Shown piece by piece: positions 1-6,732 of a stretch of 8,103 nt of DNA. The first letter of the stretch is position 1. Every line of letters begins with the position of its first letter. The position numbers and the translations under genes were made by a program. The notes beneath the pieces were generated by a model. It saw only the letters and a list, made by a program, of their open reading frames with translations, searched no databases and was not told the origin of the DNA. This DNA comes from Anaerolineaceae bacterium (GTDB lineage Bacteria > Chloroflexota > Anaerolineae > Anaerolineales > Anaerolineaceae), in the NCBI GenBank assembly GCA_014860845.1, contig JACZIY010000002.1:1-8103 (forward strand), read 5' to 3'.

Positions 1-27
1 ATTAAACGAAAAGCATCATTTCTCATT

Positions 28-33
28 TATAAT
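28..33 (+). promoter_or_regulatory. Possible -10 element upstream of the PRPP synthetase gene
   Basis: A perfect TATAAT lies 39 nt before the start codon at 73. The bases 17-18 nt upstream (around 4-10) do not resemble TTGACA, so the -35 half is weak or absent. In this AT-rich stretch a TATAAT can arise by chance, and the gene could equally be transcribed from upstream of the window. If the element is real, transcription would start near 40 and give a leader of about 33 nt. Confidence 0.3.
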
Positions 34-72
34 TCAATCATCATTCCAATTCTTTATTATAAGGATTTATTT

Positions 73-1026
73 ATGTCTAGCCATCCTTTGCACATATTTT
101 CTGGTTCTCGATTTGTTCAATTAGCTCAAGAGATTGCCACAGAATTAGATTTAAAGCTGGGGGATGTGACTTCTACTTTCTTACCAGACTCTGAAATTCA
201 CGTAATTTTGAATGAAGTTGTGCGCGAACATGATGTGTTCTTTATACAGTCCATCACCAGACCTGTAAATGATTCTATATTTGAACTTTTACTATATTTG
301 GATGCATTTAGACGTGCGAGTGCCAATAAAATTAATGTCATAATCCCTTATTTCCCTTATGCCAGGCAAGAAAGAATGTCAAAAGGGCGAGAAGCAATCA
401 GTGCCAGAGTAATAGCTAATTTAATTGAACAACAAGGTGCCTCAAGAGTTATATTTATTGATATTCACAGTCCAGCCATCCAGGGCTTTTTTAATATACC
501 TGTTGATCCAATTTCTGCAATCCCAATTCTTTGCAATCATCTCTTAAAATCTGATTTATCAAATGCGATTATTGTAAGTCCAGATGTAGGTAGAGCAACT
601 TTGGCAGGTAAGTATGCTGAAAGGTTAAAACTTCCATTAGCTATCATGCATAAACGAAGAGACGATATTTCCTCCACGAGAGTAACCCATATCGTCGGTG
701 AAGTCGCAGGAAAAAAACCAATTATTATCGACGATATAATAGCCGGGGGAAGTATTTTAAAACAAATAGATACATTATTTGACCAGGGGATCACAGAAAA
801 AGTCTGGCTTTCCATTACTCATCCAATATTATTAGATTCTGCATTGGATATCATTTATAATGACCTTAGAATCGAACGGGTAATAGTAACAAACACATTA
901 CCTCTGTCAGAACGAGCAAAACGATGTGCGAAAATTGAACAGGTGTCAATTGCACCACTTCTATCCGAAATTATTAGAAGAATTTATCACGGTGAAAGCA
1001 TCTTGAACCAATTAGTCTTATCCTGA
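73..1026 (+). CDS. prs: Ribose-phosphate diphosphokinase (PRPP synthetase), class I family, variant R5P loop
   Basis: The family transfers pyrophosphate from ATP to ribose 5-phosphate, making cytosolic PRPP for purine, pyrimidine, histidine, tryptophan and NAD synthesis. The 317 aa length is typical (about 315). Visible landmarks are the DSE segment (39-41; usually DGE), PVND (64-67), PYFPYARQER (92-101, ATP site with R98 and Q99), D130/H132 followed by QGFF (137-140), SPDVG (169-173), the catalytic-loop KRR (K194, R196) and TNTLPLSE (273-280). The oddity is the ribose-5-phosphate loop, residues 220-228: it reads DDIIAGGSI where the family has DDxIDTxGT. The usual third Asp is absent and the loop looks one residue shorter. 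The start is ATG 73, with AAGGA at 61-65 as ribosome binding site. degV follows after 28 nt, so the two are probably co-transcribed. The family is certain. Full PRPP synthetase activity is less sure because of the loop; a paralogue with a modified role is possible. Confidence 0.9.
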   Translation: MSSHPLHIFSGSRFVQLAQEIATELDLKLGDVTSTFLPDSEIHVILNEVVREHDVFFIQSITRPVNDSIFELLLYLDAFRRASANKINVIIPYFPYARQERMSKGREAISARVIANLIEQQGASRVIFIDIHSPAIQGFFNIPVDPISAIPILCNHLLKSDLSNAIIVSPDVGRATLAGKYAERLKLPLAIMHKRRDDISSTRVTHIVGEVAGKKPIIIDDIIAGGSILKQIDTLFDQGITEKVWLSITHPILLDSALDIIYNDLRIERVIVTNTLPLSERAKRCAKIEQVSIAPLLSEIIRRIYHGESILNQLVLS

Positions 1027-1054
1027 TCATTGTGTTGTAAGAAAGGTAAATCCT

Positions 1055-1894
1055 ATGGTTTCTATATTTGCAGATACAACTTCCAGCATTCCTGTCGAAG
1101 ACGCAAAAGCAATGGGAATTGAATATTTCCCCCAGATCATAATTTTTGGAGATGAATCATTTCGAGATGATTACGAATTAGATTCAAGTGCATTTCTTAA
1201 GAAACTTGTCTCATCTCCTACATTACCAAAAACCGCTGCCCCACCACCAAGTTTATATAATCCCATATTTGAAAAACATTTATCAGCGGGGGATGCAATT
1301 ATTGTCCTGACCCCTCCTATAAAGGTAAGTGGTACCTTCAGAAGTGCTGAAGTTGCAGCCCAGGATTTCCCAAATGCAGATATAAACATAATTGATACAT
1401 TAGCTATTGGTGCGTCATTAGCATCCATTGTGAAAGTTGCAAACAAATATGCTCAGGACGGTCTTTCAAGCCAAGAAATCATTTCAAAAGTCGAGGATTT
1501 GAAAACCAGAGAAAGAAATTTATTTGTAGTTGATACGCTTGAATATTTATACAAAGGAGGGAGAATTGGGGGAGCAAAGATGCTATTTGGAAGTCTACTC
1601 CAGGTAAAACCACTTCTTTGTTTAAAAAACGGACAGGTTGAACCTGTGGATAGCCAACGGACTACCAAAAAAGCGCTCGCAAGATTAAAGGAATTAGTTG
1701 TTTCAGAGTGTAAAGAAAAGGGGTTTTCAATGTTCAGTATCCAACATGGTGCTGCTGAAAATGAAGCAAAATCGCTTGCTCACGATTTTAAGCAGTTACT
1801 TGGAATCGACACGATTCAAATATTTGAGCTACCACCTGCGTTTCTAACACATTCAGGACCAGGGGTTCTAGGTGTAAGTTATTTTGTTGATTAA
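1055..1894 (+). CDS. DegV-family (FakB-like) fatty-acid-binding protein
   Basis: DegV/FakB proteins hold one fatty acid in a buried pocket. In Firmicutes they present it to the kinase FakA to make acyl-phosphate for phospholipid synthesis. This 279 aa protein is full length. It shows the N-terminal DTTSSIP segment (7-13, usually DSxxDxP), T60, the SGTFRSA motif (92-98, S92), the long diagnostic DTLEYLYKGGRIGG segment (160-173), R202 in QRTTKKA, and THSGPG (265-270, H266). T60, S92, R202 and H266 correspond to the carboxylate-binding and partner-contact positions described for FakB proteins. One departure is TAA at 60-62, where many members have TSQ. The start is ATG 1055 with AAAGG at 1042-1046. 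It lies 28 nt after the PRPP synthetase and 39 nt before the pseudouridine synthase. No fakA kinase gene is in the window, so the partner and ligand are unknown. Confidence 0.93.
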   Translation: MVSIFADTTSSIPVEDAKAMGIEYFPQIIIFGDESFRDDYELDSSAFLKKLVSSPTLPKTAAPPPSLYNPIFEKHLSAGDAIIVLTPPIKVSGTFRSAEVAAQDFPNADINIIDTLAIGASLASIVKVANKYAQDGLSSQEIISKVEDLKTRERNLFVVDTLEYLYKGGRIGGAKMLFGSLLQVKPLLCLKNGQVEPVDSQRTTKKALARLKELVVSECKEKGFSMFSIQHGAAENEAKSLAHDFKQLLGIDTIQIFELPPAFLTHSGPGVLGVSYFVD

Positions 1895-1933
1895 AAAAAC
1901 ATCATCGAAATTATCACGAATGATGCACGCTCG

Positions 1934-2596
1934 ATGCTCACCGATTTAATCATATACATTGATAATTCTATTATTGTGATCAATAAACCATCTGGCTTAC
2001 GAACAATTCCAGATGGTTATGATAAAAACAAAGAAAATTTGCAATCTTTACTGAAAACTGAGTTCCCAGAATTAATGACTGTTCATCGTCTTGATAAAGA
2101 GACAAGCGGTGTTATCTTATTCGCTAGAAATAAGGAATCACATCGAAACCTTAATACTCAATTTGAAAAAAGATTAATTCAAAAGAATTATTGGGCAATT
2201 ACACATAATATTCCTGAATGGGATCATTACACAGCAAGATTACCCCTATTGGTGAATGGAGATCGCCAACACAGAACGATCATAAAACAATCTGGAAAAT
2301 CAGCTGAAACGCATTTTATCAAGCATAAATTTGACCGAAAAAAATGTTTATCTTTCTTAGAGGCAATTCCATATACTGGCTATACGCATCAAATTAGGTC
2401 TCATTTATCCTTTCTAGGTCTTTCAATTCTCGGGGATCAGCTTTACACGAAAGATCTTACAAAATCTCAACGGGAATTGAATTTTAGCGTCGATCGAATG
2501 ATGCTCCATGCTTCATCCATAGAGTTTCTTCATCCTGAAACGAATCAGAAAATCCTTATAAATACGGATGCCCCATTTTCAATAGGCAATTTATAA
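1934..2596 (+). CDS. RluA-family RNA pseudouridine synthase, short form without S4 domain
   Basis: RluA-type enzymes isomerise specific uridines of rRNA or tRNA to pseudouridine in the cytosol. The 220 aa protein is one catalytic domain. It begins with the usual IIVINKPSGL strand (13-22), has the catalytic HRLDKETSG motif (51-59, D54), the Y86 of KNYWA, and the HQIRSHLSFLG segment (152-162). The conserved TGRTHQIR is TGYTHQIR here (R150 to Y), a deviation at a normally basic position. No S4 RNA-binding domain precedes the catalytic domain, as in RluA and TruC rather than RluC/RluD. The substrate uridine cannot be told from sequence. The ATG at 1934 has no recognisable Shine-Dalgarno. The frame stays open back to the degV stop, so a non-ATG start slightly upstream or translational coupling is possible. 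It is the last gene of the left block and is followed directly by a terminator hairpin. Confidence 0.9.
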   Translation: MLTDLIIYIDNSIIVINKPSGLRTIPDGYDKNKENLQSLLKTEFPELMTVHRLDKETSGVILFARNKESHRNLNTQFEKRLIQKNYWAITHNIPEWDHYTARLPLLVNGDRQHRTIIKQSGKSAETHFIKHKFDRKKCLSFLEAIPYTGYTHQIRSHLSFLGLSILGDQLYTKDLTKSQRELNFSVDRMMLHASSIEFLHPETNQKILINTDAPFSIGNL

Positions 2597-2630
2597 AAAA
2601 AACGGAGAAGAAAATATACTTCTCCGTTTT
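2595..2630. terminator. Bidirectional rho-independent terminator between convergent genes
   Basis: A perfect 12-bp stem (2599-2610 pairing with 2619-2630, core CGGAGAAG/CTTCTCCG) encloses the 8-nt loop AAAATATA. On the + strand the right arm ends in TTTT. On the - strand the arm ends in a run of eight T (the A run at 2595-2602). It starts at the stop codon of the pseudouridine synthase gene and lies 24 nt past the stop of the pyrophosphatase gene, so it can serve both. The longer T run favours the - strand. Confidence 0.85.
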
Positions 2631-2653
2631 CATGATTAATAATCAACTTACTA

Positions 2654-4957
2654 TTATTCTAATGTCTTTTTGATTTCAATAGGTTTTTTACTCTGTAAAA
2701 ACGCCCAGGTGACAATAGCAAAAAGCACTACAACAACTATCCATCCTACTACGCCAAGATCCTGATACTTCACAATCACAGGAGCTGCTAATAAACTCAC
2801 CAGGTTAACAACCTTAATCATAGGATTGAGAGCAGGACCAGCTGTATCTTTTAATGGGTCACCAACAGTGTCTCCTACAACACCCGCTTTATGTCGTTCT
2901 GATCCCTTTCCTGTATTGGCTTGAAGGTCACGTGGCTCATCTTCAATTGTTTTCTTTGCGTTATCCCAAGCACCGCCAGAATTTGAAAGAAACACAGCTA
3001 ATAATTGGCCGCTAAGAATAACACCAGCTAAAAATCCTCCCAAAGCCTCTACCTGAAGAACCATACCCACAATCAAGGGAATGATGACTGCCAATAAAGC
3101 GATCGGGACCAATTCTTTTTGAGCAGATTCTGTAGAAATACCTACAACCCTGGCATAATCCGGCTTAACTGTACCTTCAATTACCCCAGGAATTCTGAAT
3201 TGCCTACGAACTTCATCCACTACCTGACCCGCTGCTCGACTAACAGCACGAATGTTGAGTGCGCTGAAAAGCCAGGGTAAAGCCCCACCAATAAGCAATC
3301 CAACAAATACATTTGTTTCGGATATCCGGATTGAATCGATCACTGGTACATTTAATTGAACCTGCACGCGACCCACGTCAATCATGTAAGATGCAAAAAG
3401 ACTTACCGCAGCAATTACAGCCGATGCAATTGCTATACCTTTCGTAATAGCTTTAGTTGTATTACCAACTGCGTCAAGATCAGCCATAATCTGCCGGGCA
3501 TCCTTGGTCTCTTTGTCCTCCATGCCATGCCAGGCCATCTCTCCAATACCGTTGGCGTTATCTGATATGGGTCCAAAAGAATCCATAGCAACATTGTTAC
3601 CGGTATGACTGAGCATACCAATACCAATCATTGAGACTGCGTACATTACATAAATAGGTGCTTCTCCATTGAACAACAACAAAGCGAAAATGAAACTGAT
3701 CGAAATCACAACCAATGCCCAGACACTAGATTCCATACCTACTGATAAACCAGAAAGTATTAGAGTAGCACTACCGGTATCAGCAGATTTAACAATTTCT
3801 TTGACTGGTGCTTTCTTGGTTGAGGTGAAATATGATGTGAGTGGATTAAACGCAACAGCCAAACCAACACCAATGGTAGTAAGCATACCTAATCGCCAGT
3901 CACCAGCATATGCGATGGCAACAACGAATGACCACAAAATAGTATTGATACTGGAAACTTCATAGGAACGGAACATTGCCTCTTCTGAGTCATGTGCCCG
4001 TAAGAATTTGATCGGGAATTTCATCCATATAGGTACAGCGAATGTTCCCATTATGGAACTGATAACACCAATCGCACGTATGATGAGAGGATATACAATC
4101 CATTTGAGATCACCCGTCAGAGAAACGAGCACAATACCCAGAATCAATGAAGAAACAATGGTGACTTCGTAACTCTCAAAAATATCAGCTGCCATACCAG
4201 CGCAATCACCAACGTTGTCACCCACCAGGTCAGCAATCACCGCTGCATTTCTCGGATCATCTTCTGGTATATCCTGTTCAACTTTTCCTACAAGATCCGC
4301 GCCTACATCCGCTGCTTTGGTGTAAATGCCACCACCCACTCTCATGAACAAGGCTACTAACGTTCCACCAAAACCAAAACCTAATAACGCATCTGGAGCT
4401 GCTTTGCCAAATATCATGAAAATGATTGTGCCACCGAGAAGACCGAGACCATCGGTAAGCATTCCAGTAAATGTACCGGAATAATAAGCAATCGAAAGCG
4501 ATTCATTCAGGCTTGATCTTGCAGCTGAGGCAGCTCGAACAGAGGCTTGAATCGCCATTCTCATTCCCATTTGTCCTACCAGAATGGAGAAGGTTGCTCC
4601 GATAATGAAGGCGATCGATCGACCTATAGCAATAATCATTCTAACATTTTGACCAGCAAATTCTTCTTGCGCTTCTAAACTCGGCGGAACAACGTAAACA
4701 CTGAAGAACAATACAAATGTCAAGATTACTATGGAAGCAATAATAGTCCGCAATTGCCTTGATAGATAACTGTCAGCGCCAACGCGAATTGCATTCCAAA
4801 CTTCCTGCATCTTCTCAGTTCCCTTATCTTTTTTCAAGACATGTTTCCTGAGTAAATATGCATACACAAGGCTAATTATTGCAACAACTATAATTCCAAG
4901 CATTGAAATTTGTTCGAAAGTGTTGAAACCATGCCTGGCGAGACCAAAAATATTCAT
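2654..4957 (-). CDS. hppA: K+-independent H+-translocating membrane pyrophosphatase
   Basis: This integral membrane enzyme hydrolyses cytosolic pyrophosphate and pumps H+ across the membrane. The 767 aa protein has many hydrophobic segments throughout, consistent with the family's 16 helices. Active-site motifs are DVGADLVGKVE (217-227), DDPRN (233-237), VGDNVGDCAGMAADIFE (245-261), GPISDNANGIGEM (462-474), DNAKK (665-669) and GDTVGDPLKDT (695-705). GNTTKAIT (498-505) carries K502 and T505. Lysine at this position replaces the alanine of K+-dependent enzymes, so K+-independent proton pumping is expected; that assignment rests on family knowledge. A stretch at about 671-682, between DNAKK and GKGSERHK, is a few residues longer than I expect. 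The start ATG (4955-4957) has a very strong AGGAGG (4962-4967, read on -). The gene is divergent from the sigma factor gene and convergent with the pseudouridine synthase gene, so it is probably transcribed alone. Confidence 0.97.
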   Translation of the reverse strand: MNIFGLARHGFNTFEQISMLGIIVVAIISLVYAYLLRKHVLKKDKGTEKMQEVWNAIRVGADSYLSRQLRTIIASIVILTFVLFFSVYVVPPSLEAQEEFAGQNVRMIIAIGRSIAFIIGATFSILVGQMGMRMAIQASVRAASAARSSLNESLSIAYYSGTFTGMLTDGLGLLGGTIIFMIFGKAAPDALLGFGFGGTLVALFMRVGGGIYTKAADVGADLVGKVEQDIPEDDPRNAAVIADLVGDNVGDCAGMAADIFESYEVTIVSSLILGIVLVSLTGDLKWIVYPLIIRAIGVISSIMGTFAVPIWMKFPIKFLRAHDSEEAMFRSYEVSSINTILWSFVVAIAYAGDWRLGMLTTIGVGLAVAFNPLTSYFTSTKKAPVKEIVKSADTGSATLILSGLSVGMESSVWALVVISISFIFALLLFNGEAPIYVMYAVSMIGIGMLSHTGNNVAMDSFGPISDNANGIGEMAWHGMEDKETKDARQIMADLDAVGNTTKAITKGIAIASAVIAAVSLFASYMIDVGRVQVQLNVPVIDSIRISETNVFVGLLIGGALPWLFSALNIRAVSRAAGQVVDEVRRQFRIPGVIEGTVKPDYARVVGISTESAQKELVPIALLAVIIPLIVGMVLQVEALGGFLAGVILSGQLLAVFLSNSGGAWDNAKKTIEDEPRDLQANTGKGSERHKAGVVGDTVGDPLKDTAGPALNPMIKVVNLVSLLAAPVIVKYQDLGVVGWIVVVVLFAIVTWAFLQSKKPIEIKKTLE

Positions 4958-5025
4958 TTTTCCTCCTCAGAGTAGATAAAATTGGATAGTACAAGATATA
5001 CAGATGTTGAACTCAACTACAAAAG

Positions 5026-5056
5026 ATTATTTTAATCGGAATAATATATGTGTCAA
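5026..5056 (-). promoter_or_regulatory. Candidate sigma-70 promoter for hppA
   Basis: Read on the - strand, a perfect -35 TTGACA (5051-5056) is followed after 19 nt by AATAAT (5026-5031), a 5 of 6 match to the -10 consensus. The spacer is two bases longer than the optimum of 17. Transcription would start near 5019, giving a leader of about 60 nt that contains the strong AGGAGG site of hppA. The long spacer is the main reason for caution. Confidence 0.45.
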
Positions 5057-5075
5057 ATGAAATTCAAGACAAATC

Positions 5076-5085
5076 TCACAAATTT
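5076..5085 (+). repeat. Copy 1 of a 10-bp direct repeat (TCACAAATTT)
   Basis: The same 10 bases recur at 5158-5167, 82 bp downstream, beside the rpoD promoter. The repeat is exact, but it sits in very AT-rich DNA where short repeats are common. It could be a pair of regulator sites or chance. Confidence 0.35.
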
Positions 5086-5157
5086 TCTATAATTTATATA
5101 AATTTCTTCTTCATGAATAGAAATCTTAAAATTTTCTAATCTAATAAATTATATATT

Positions 5158-5169
5158 TCACAAATTTGT
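5158..5169 (+). repeat. Copy 2 of the 10-bp direct repeat, overlapping a 10-bp palindrome next to the rpoD -35
   Basis: TCACAAATTT (5158-5167) repeats the sequence at 5076-5085. It overlaps the perfect palindrome ACAAATTTGT (5160-5169), which ends 2 bp before the -35 hexamer at 5172. A dimeric regulator bound there would touch RNA polymerase. Alternatively the A/T-rich bases act as an UP element. No regulator can be named from sequence alone. Confidence 0.35.
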
Positions 5170-5171
5170 TA

Positions 5172-5200
5172 TTGACTTCATATTTCATTTGTTGTAATAT
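5172..5200 (+). promoter_or_regulatory. Strong sigma-70 type promoter for rpoD
   Basis: The -35 hexamer TTGACT (5172-5177, 5 of 6 matches) and the -10 hexamer TAATAT (5195-5200, 4 of 6) are separated by exactly 17 nt. This is the best promoter match in the window. Upstream bases are A/T-rich, as in an UP element. Transcription should begin near 5207, which leaves about 190 nt of untranslated leader before the sigma factor start codon at 5396. The sigma factor would thus be made from a promoter of the type it recognises itself. Confidence 0.7.
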
Positions 5201-5227
5201 CTAGCTTGCTAATTTAATTAGAACCTG

Positions 5228-5253
5228 AAACGAGCGGACAATTCCGCTCGTTT
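5228..5253 (+). promoter_or_regulatory. Stem-loop 1 in the rpoD leader
   Basis: A perfect 11-bp stem (5228-5238 with 5243-5253, arms AAACGAGCGGA and TCCGCTCGTTT) closes a 4-nt CAAT loop. It begins about 20 nt after the predicted transcription start and is by far the most GC-rich spot in this A/T-rich region. No T run follows it apart from the TTT inside the stem, so it is a poor terminator on its own. It may stabilise the 5' end of the transcript, act in attenuation, or be the end of a very short transcript. Confidence 0.6.
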
Positions 5254-5269
5254 ATGTGCACAGTCGTTT

Positions 5270-5295
5270 TTCAATAGCTTTTGCTATTGAATTTT
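5270..5295 (+). terminator. Stem-loop 2 with T run in the rpoD leader (possible attenuator or small-RNA end)
   Basis: A perfect 9-bp stem (5270-5278 with 5283-5291, arms TTCAATAGC and GCTATTGAA) closes a TTTT loop and is followed directly by TTTT (5292-5295). The shape is that of a weak intrinsic terminator: three G-C pairs and a short T run. Some transcripts from the promoter at 5172-5200 could end here, giving an RNA of about 90 nt with two hairpins. The rest would read on into rpoD. It may instead be a simple leader hairpin. Confidence 0.4.
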
Positions 5296-5395
5296 AGAAT
5301 GAAAAAGTGTATGCTGAAGAATGCGACCTTTTTATGTTAATAATTTAGACCTATGGTCTTTTGTAAATAATTACCTTGAGGGATTAGTTTAAAGT

Positions 5396-6625
5396 ATGGA
5401 TAATTTCCTAAATGTTGTAGATGATGATAGTGAAGAATTAAATGAATATCCGGCAATTGCCAGATTAATTGAACTTGGCCGGCAGAAATCATATGTAACG
5501 ATTGATGATATTCTTCATTTTTTCCCAGAGGCTGAACAGGATGTAGAACAATTAGAAGAAGCTTTTGCTGCATTAATGAGTGCAGGAATACCATATGTCG
5601 AAGACGAAACCCCCTTAGATGGTCCAGCTGAAGATGATTTAGAGCTTGACCTCGACGAGAAAGAACTTGACGAAGAAGAAGCTGGAAAACTTGTTTTTGA
5701 TGACCTTGAAAACATTGATACGGACGATACAATTGGTCTTTATCTGAAAGAAGTCAGTAGAGTTCCATTATTAACAGCAGAAGAAGAAGTTGAATTAGCC
5801 CAGCGTATTGAAAGAGGAAGAATTGCCAGGGAAGAACTAGCGAGAGGGAATTCAACTGACCATCGAAGATTTGAATTAAGAAAGTTAATCGAGGACGGTT
5901 GGGATGGTCGCGAACACTTAATCACAGCAAATTCTCGTCTTGTAATTAGTGTTGCAAAAAAATATATGGGTCGCGGGGTTCCTTTTTTGGATTTGATTCA
6001 AGAAGGCAACATAGGACTCATTCGTGCGACCAAGAAATTCGATTATCGTCGGGGACATAAATTTTCAACCTACGCGACCTGGTGGATTCGACAAGCTGTG
6101 ACCCGTGCCATTGCTGACCAGGGTCGAACAATTCGTGTCCCAGTCCATATGGGGGATCAGATCAATAAATTATTACGAATTCAGCATCAATTAACACAAA
6201 GATTGGGCAGAGAACCAAGTGTCGAAGAGTTGGCTGAAGCTTTAGATGTGCCGCCAAAAAAAGTAGAAAATATGATTCAGGTTGCCCGTAGACCTCTTTC
6301 TCTGGAAACACCTACAGATGATGAAGAAGATTCAGTTCTTGGTGATTTTATTGAAGATGACGAAGCACCTCCTCCTGATGATACCGCCACATATAATTTA
6401 TTACGTCAACATTTGGAAGAAGTTCTAAATGGACTTCCCCCCAGAGAGGTCAGAATTCTTCAATTGCGATATGGGCTTTTAGATGGTCAGGCGTACACAT
6501 TAGAGGAAGTTGGACGTAAAATGGGTGTTACTCGTGAGCGAGTAAGGCAGATCGAAGCCCAGGCACTCAGCAGATTGCGCCATCCGGTAATTCGAAGAAA
6601 ATTAAGGGATTACCTGGGAGATTAA
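5396..6625 (+). CDS. rpoD: Primary RNA polymerase sigma factor (sigma-70 family, RpoD/SigA)
   Basis: This protein directs RNA polymerase to housekeeping promoters. The 409 aa contain every region of a group 1 sigma factor. Region 1.1 (about 17-68) includes [14 protein letters not shown] very acidic linker (69-111) follows, then region 1.2 ([21 protein letters not shown], 111-131). Region 2 (about 174-250) includes [13 protein letters not shown] (199-211) and the -10 recognition and melting helix around [18 protein letters not shown] (225-242). Region 3 (252-330) includes the [15 protein letters not shown] finger (308-322). Region 4 (335-409) has the -35-binding helix-turn-helix [21 protein letters not shown] (367-387). 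Region 1.1 argues for the primary factor rather than an alternative one, though several Chloroflexota carry RpoD paralogues. The start is ATG 5396: an in-frame stop at 5390-5392 rules out a longer form. The ribosome binding site GAGGGA (5378-5383) sits rather far upstream, at 12 nt. A near-consensus promoter and structured leader precede it. Confidence 0.97.
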   Translation: MDNFLNVVDDDSEELNEYPAIARLIELGRQKSYVTIDDILHFFPEAEQDVEQLEEAFAALMSAGIPYVEDETPLDGPAEDDLELDLDEKELDEEEAGKLVFDDLENIDTDDTIGLYLKEVSRVPLLTAEEEVELAQRIERGRIAREELARGNSTDHRRFELRKLIEDGWDGREHLITANSRLVISVAKKYMGRGVPFLDLIQEGNIGLIRATKKFDYRRGHKFSTYATWWIRQAVTRAIADQGRTIRVPVHMGDQINKLLRIQHQLTQRLGREPSVEELAEALDVPPKKVENMIQVARRPLSLETPTDDEEDSVLGDFIEDDEAPPPDDTATYNLLRQHLEEVLNGLPPREVRILQLRYGLLDGQAYTLEEVGRKMGVTRERVRQIEAQALSRLRHPVIRRKLRDYLGD

Positions 6626-6656
6626 TTTTCCTCCCTCTTCAGTTTTGTTTTTTCTT
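6616..6656 (+). terminator. Weak candidate terminator after rpoD
   Basis: GGGAG (6616-6620) can pair with CTCCC (6631-6635) around a 10-nt loop that contains the stop codon. A T-rich stretch (6641-6654) follows, but it begins about six bases beyond the stem. The stem is only 5 bp, so termination here would be partial at best. Read-through into the TPR gene is plausible. Confidence 0.3.
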
Positions 6657-6732
6657 CATCTAATTAATTTTCGATTTATTATGTACTTGCGAAATAAATT
6701 AAGATGTTGCATACTAATTCTGGGAGGTACCT

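Larger units (their letters stand above)
4958..5395. other. Divergent intergenic region between hppA and rpoD (438 bp)
   Basis: No gene is supported here. The left part holds the hppA ribosome binding site and leader. The middle (about 5080-5170) is almost pure A/T, with a small TTCATGAA palindrome at 5110-5117. The right part holds the sigma-factor promoter and a structured leader. Two tiny ORFs start in the leader, at 5254 (7 codons) and 5299 (13 codons). Neither has a convincing ribosome binding site, so I do not call them genes. Separate entries describe the promoters, repeats and hairpins. Confidence 0.8.

Noticed and set aside
3669..3965. 98-codon ORF on the + strand
   Set aside because: It lies wholly antisense to hppA, whose protein is conserved over this stretch. 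No ribosome binding site or recognisable product is visible.
5254..5277. Seven-codon ORF (MCTVVFQ) between the leader hairpins
   Set aside because: It has no ribosome binding site, and its start follows directly on the stem of hairpin 1. It is too short to judge.
5295..5300. Second rpoD -10 box (TAGAAT)
   Set aside because: The hexamer matches 5 of 6, but nothing resembling a -35 lies 16-18 nt upstream, and it overlaps the end of hairpin 2.
4958..5395. Origin of replication, tRNA or mobile-element boundary in the AT-rich intergenic region
   Set aside because: There are no DnaA-box clusters, no tRNA-like cloverleaf, and no terminal inverted repeats or target duplications. The A/T richness is explained by two divergent promoters.
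5337..5732. 131-codon ORF on the - strand, overlapping the start of rpoD
   Set aside because: It is rich in Q, L and H, as expected from the reverse strand of an acidic linker. It overlaps conserved region 1.1 of the sigma factor and has no family resemblance.
6687..6715. Promoter for the TPR gene (TTGCGA, 17 nt, CATACT)
   Set aside because: Both hexamers match only 4 of 6. The predicted transcription start would fall inside the ribosome binding site at 6722, leaving the message without one.
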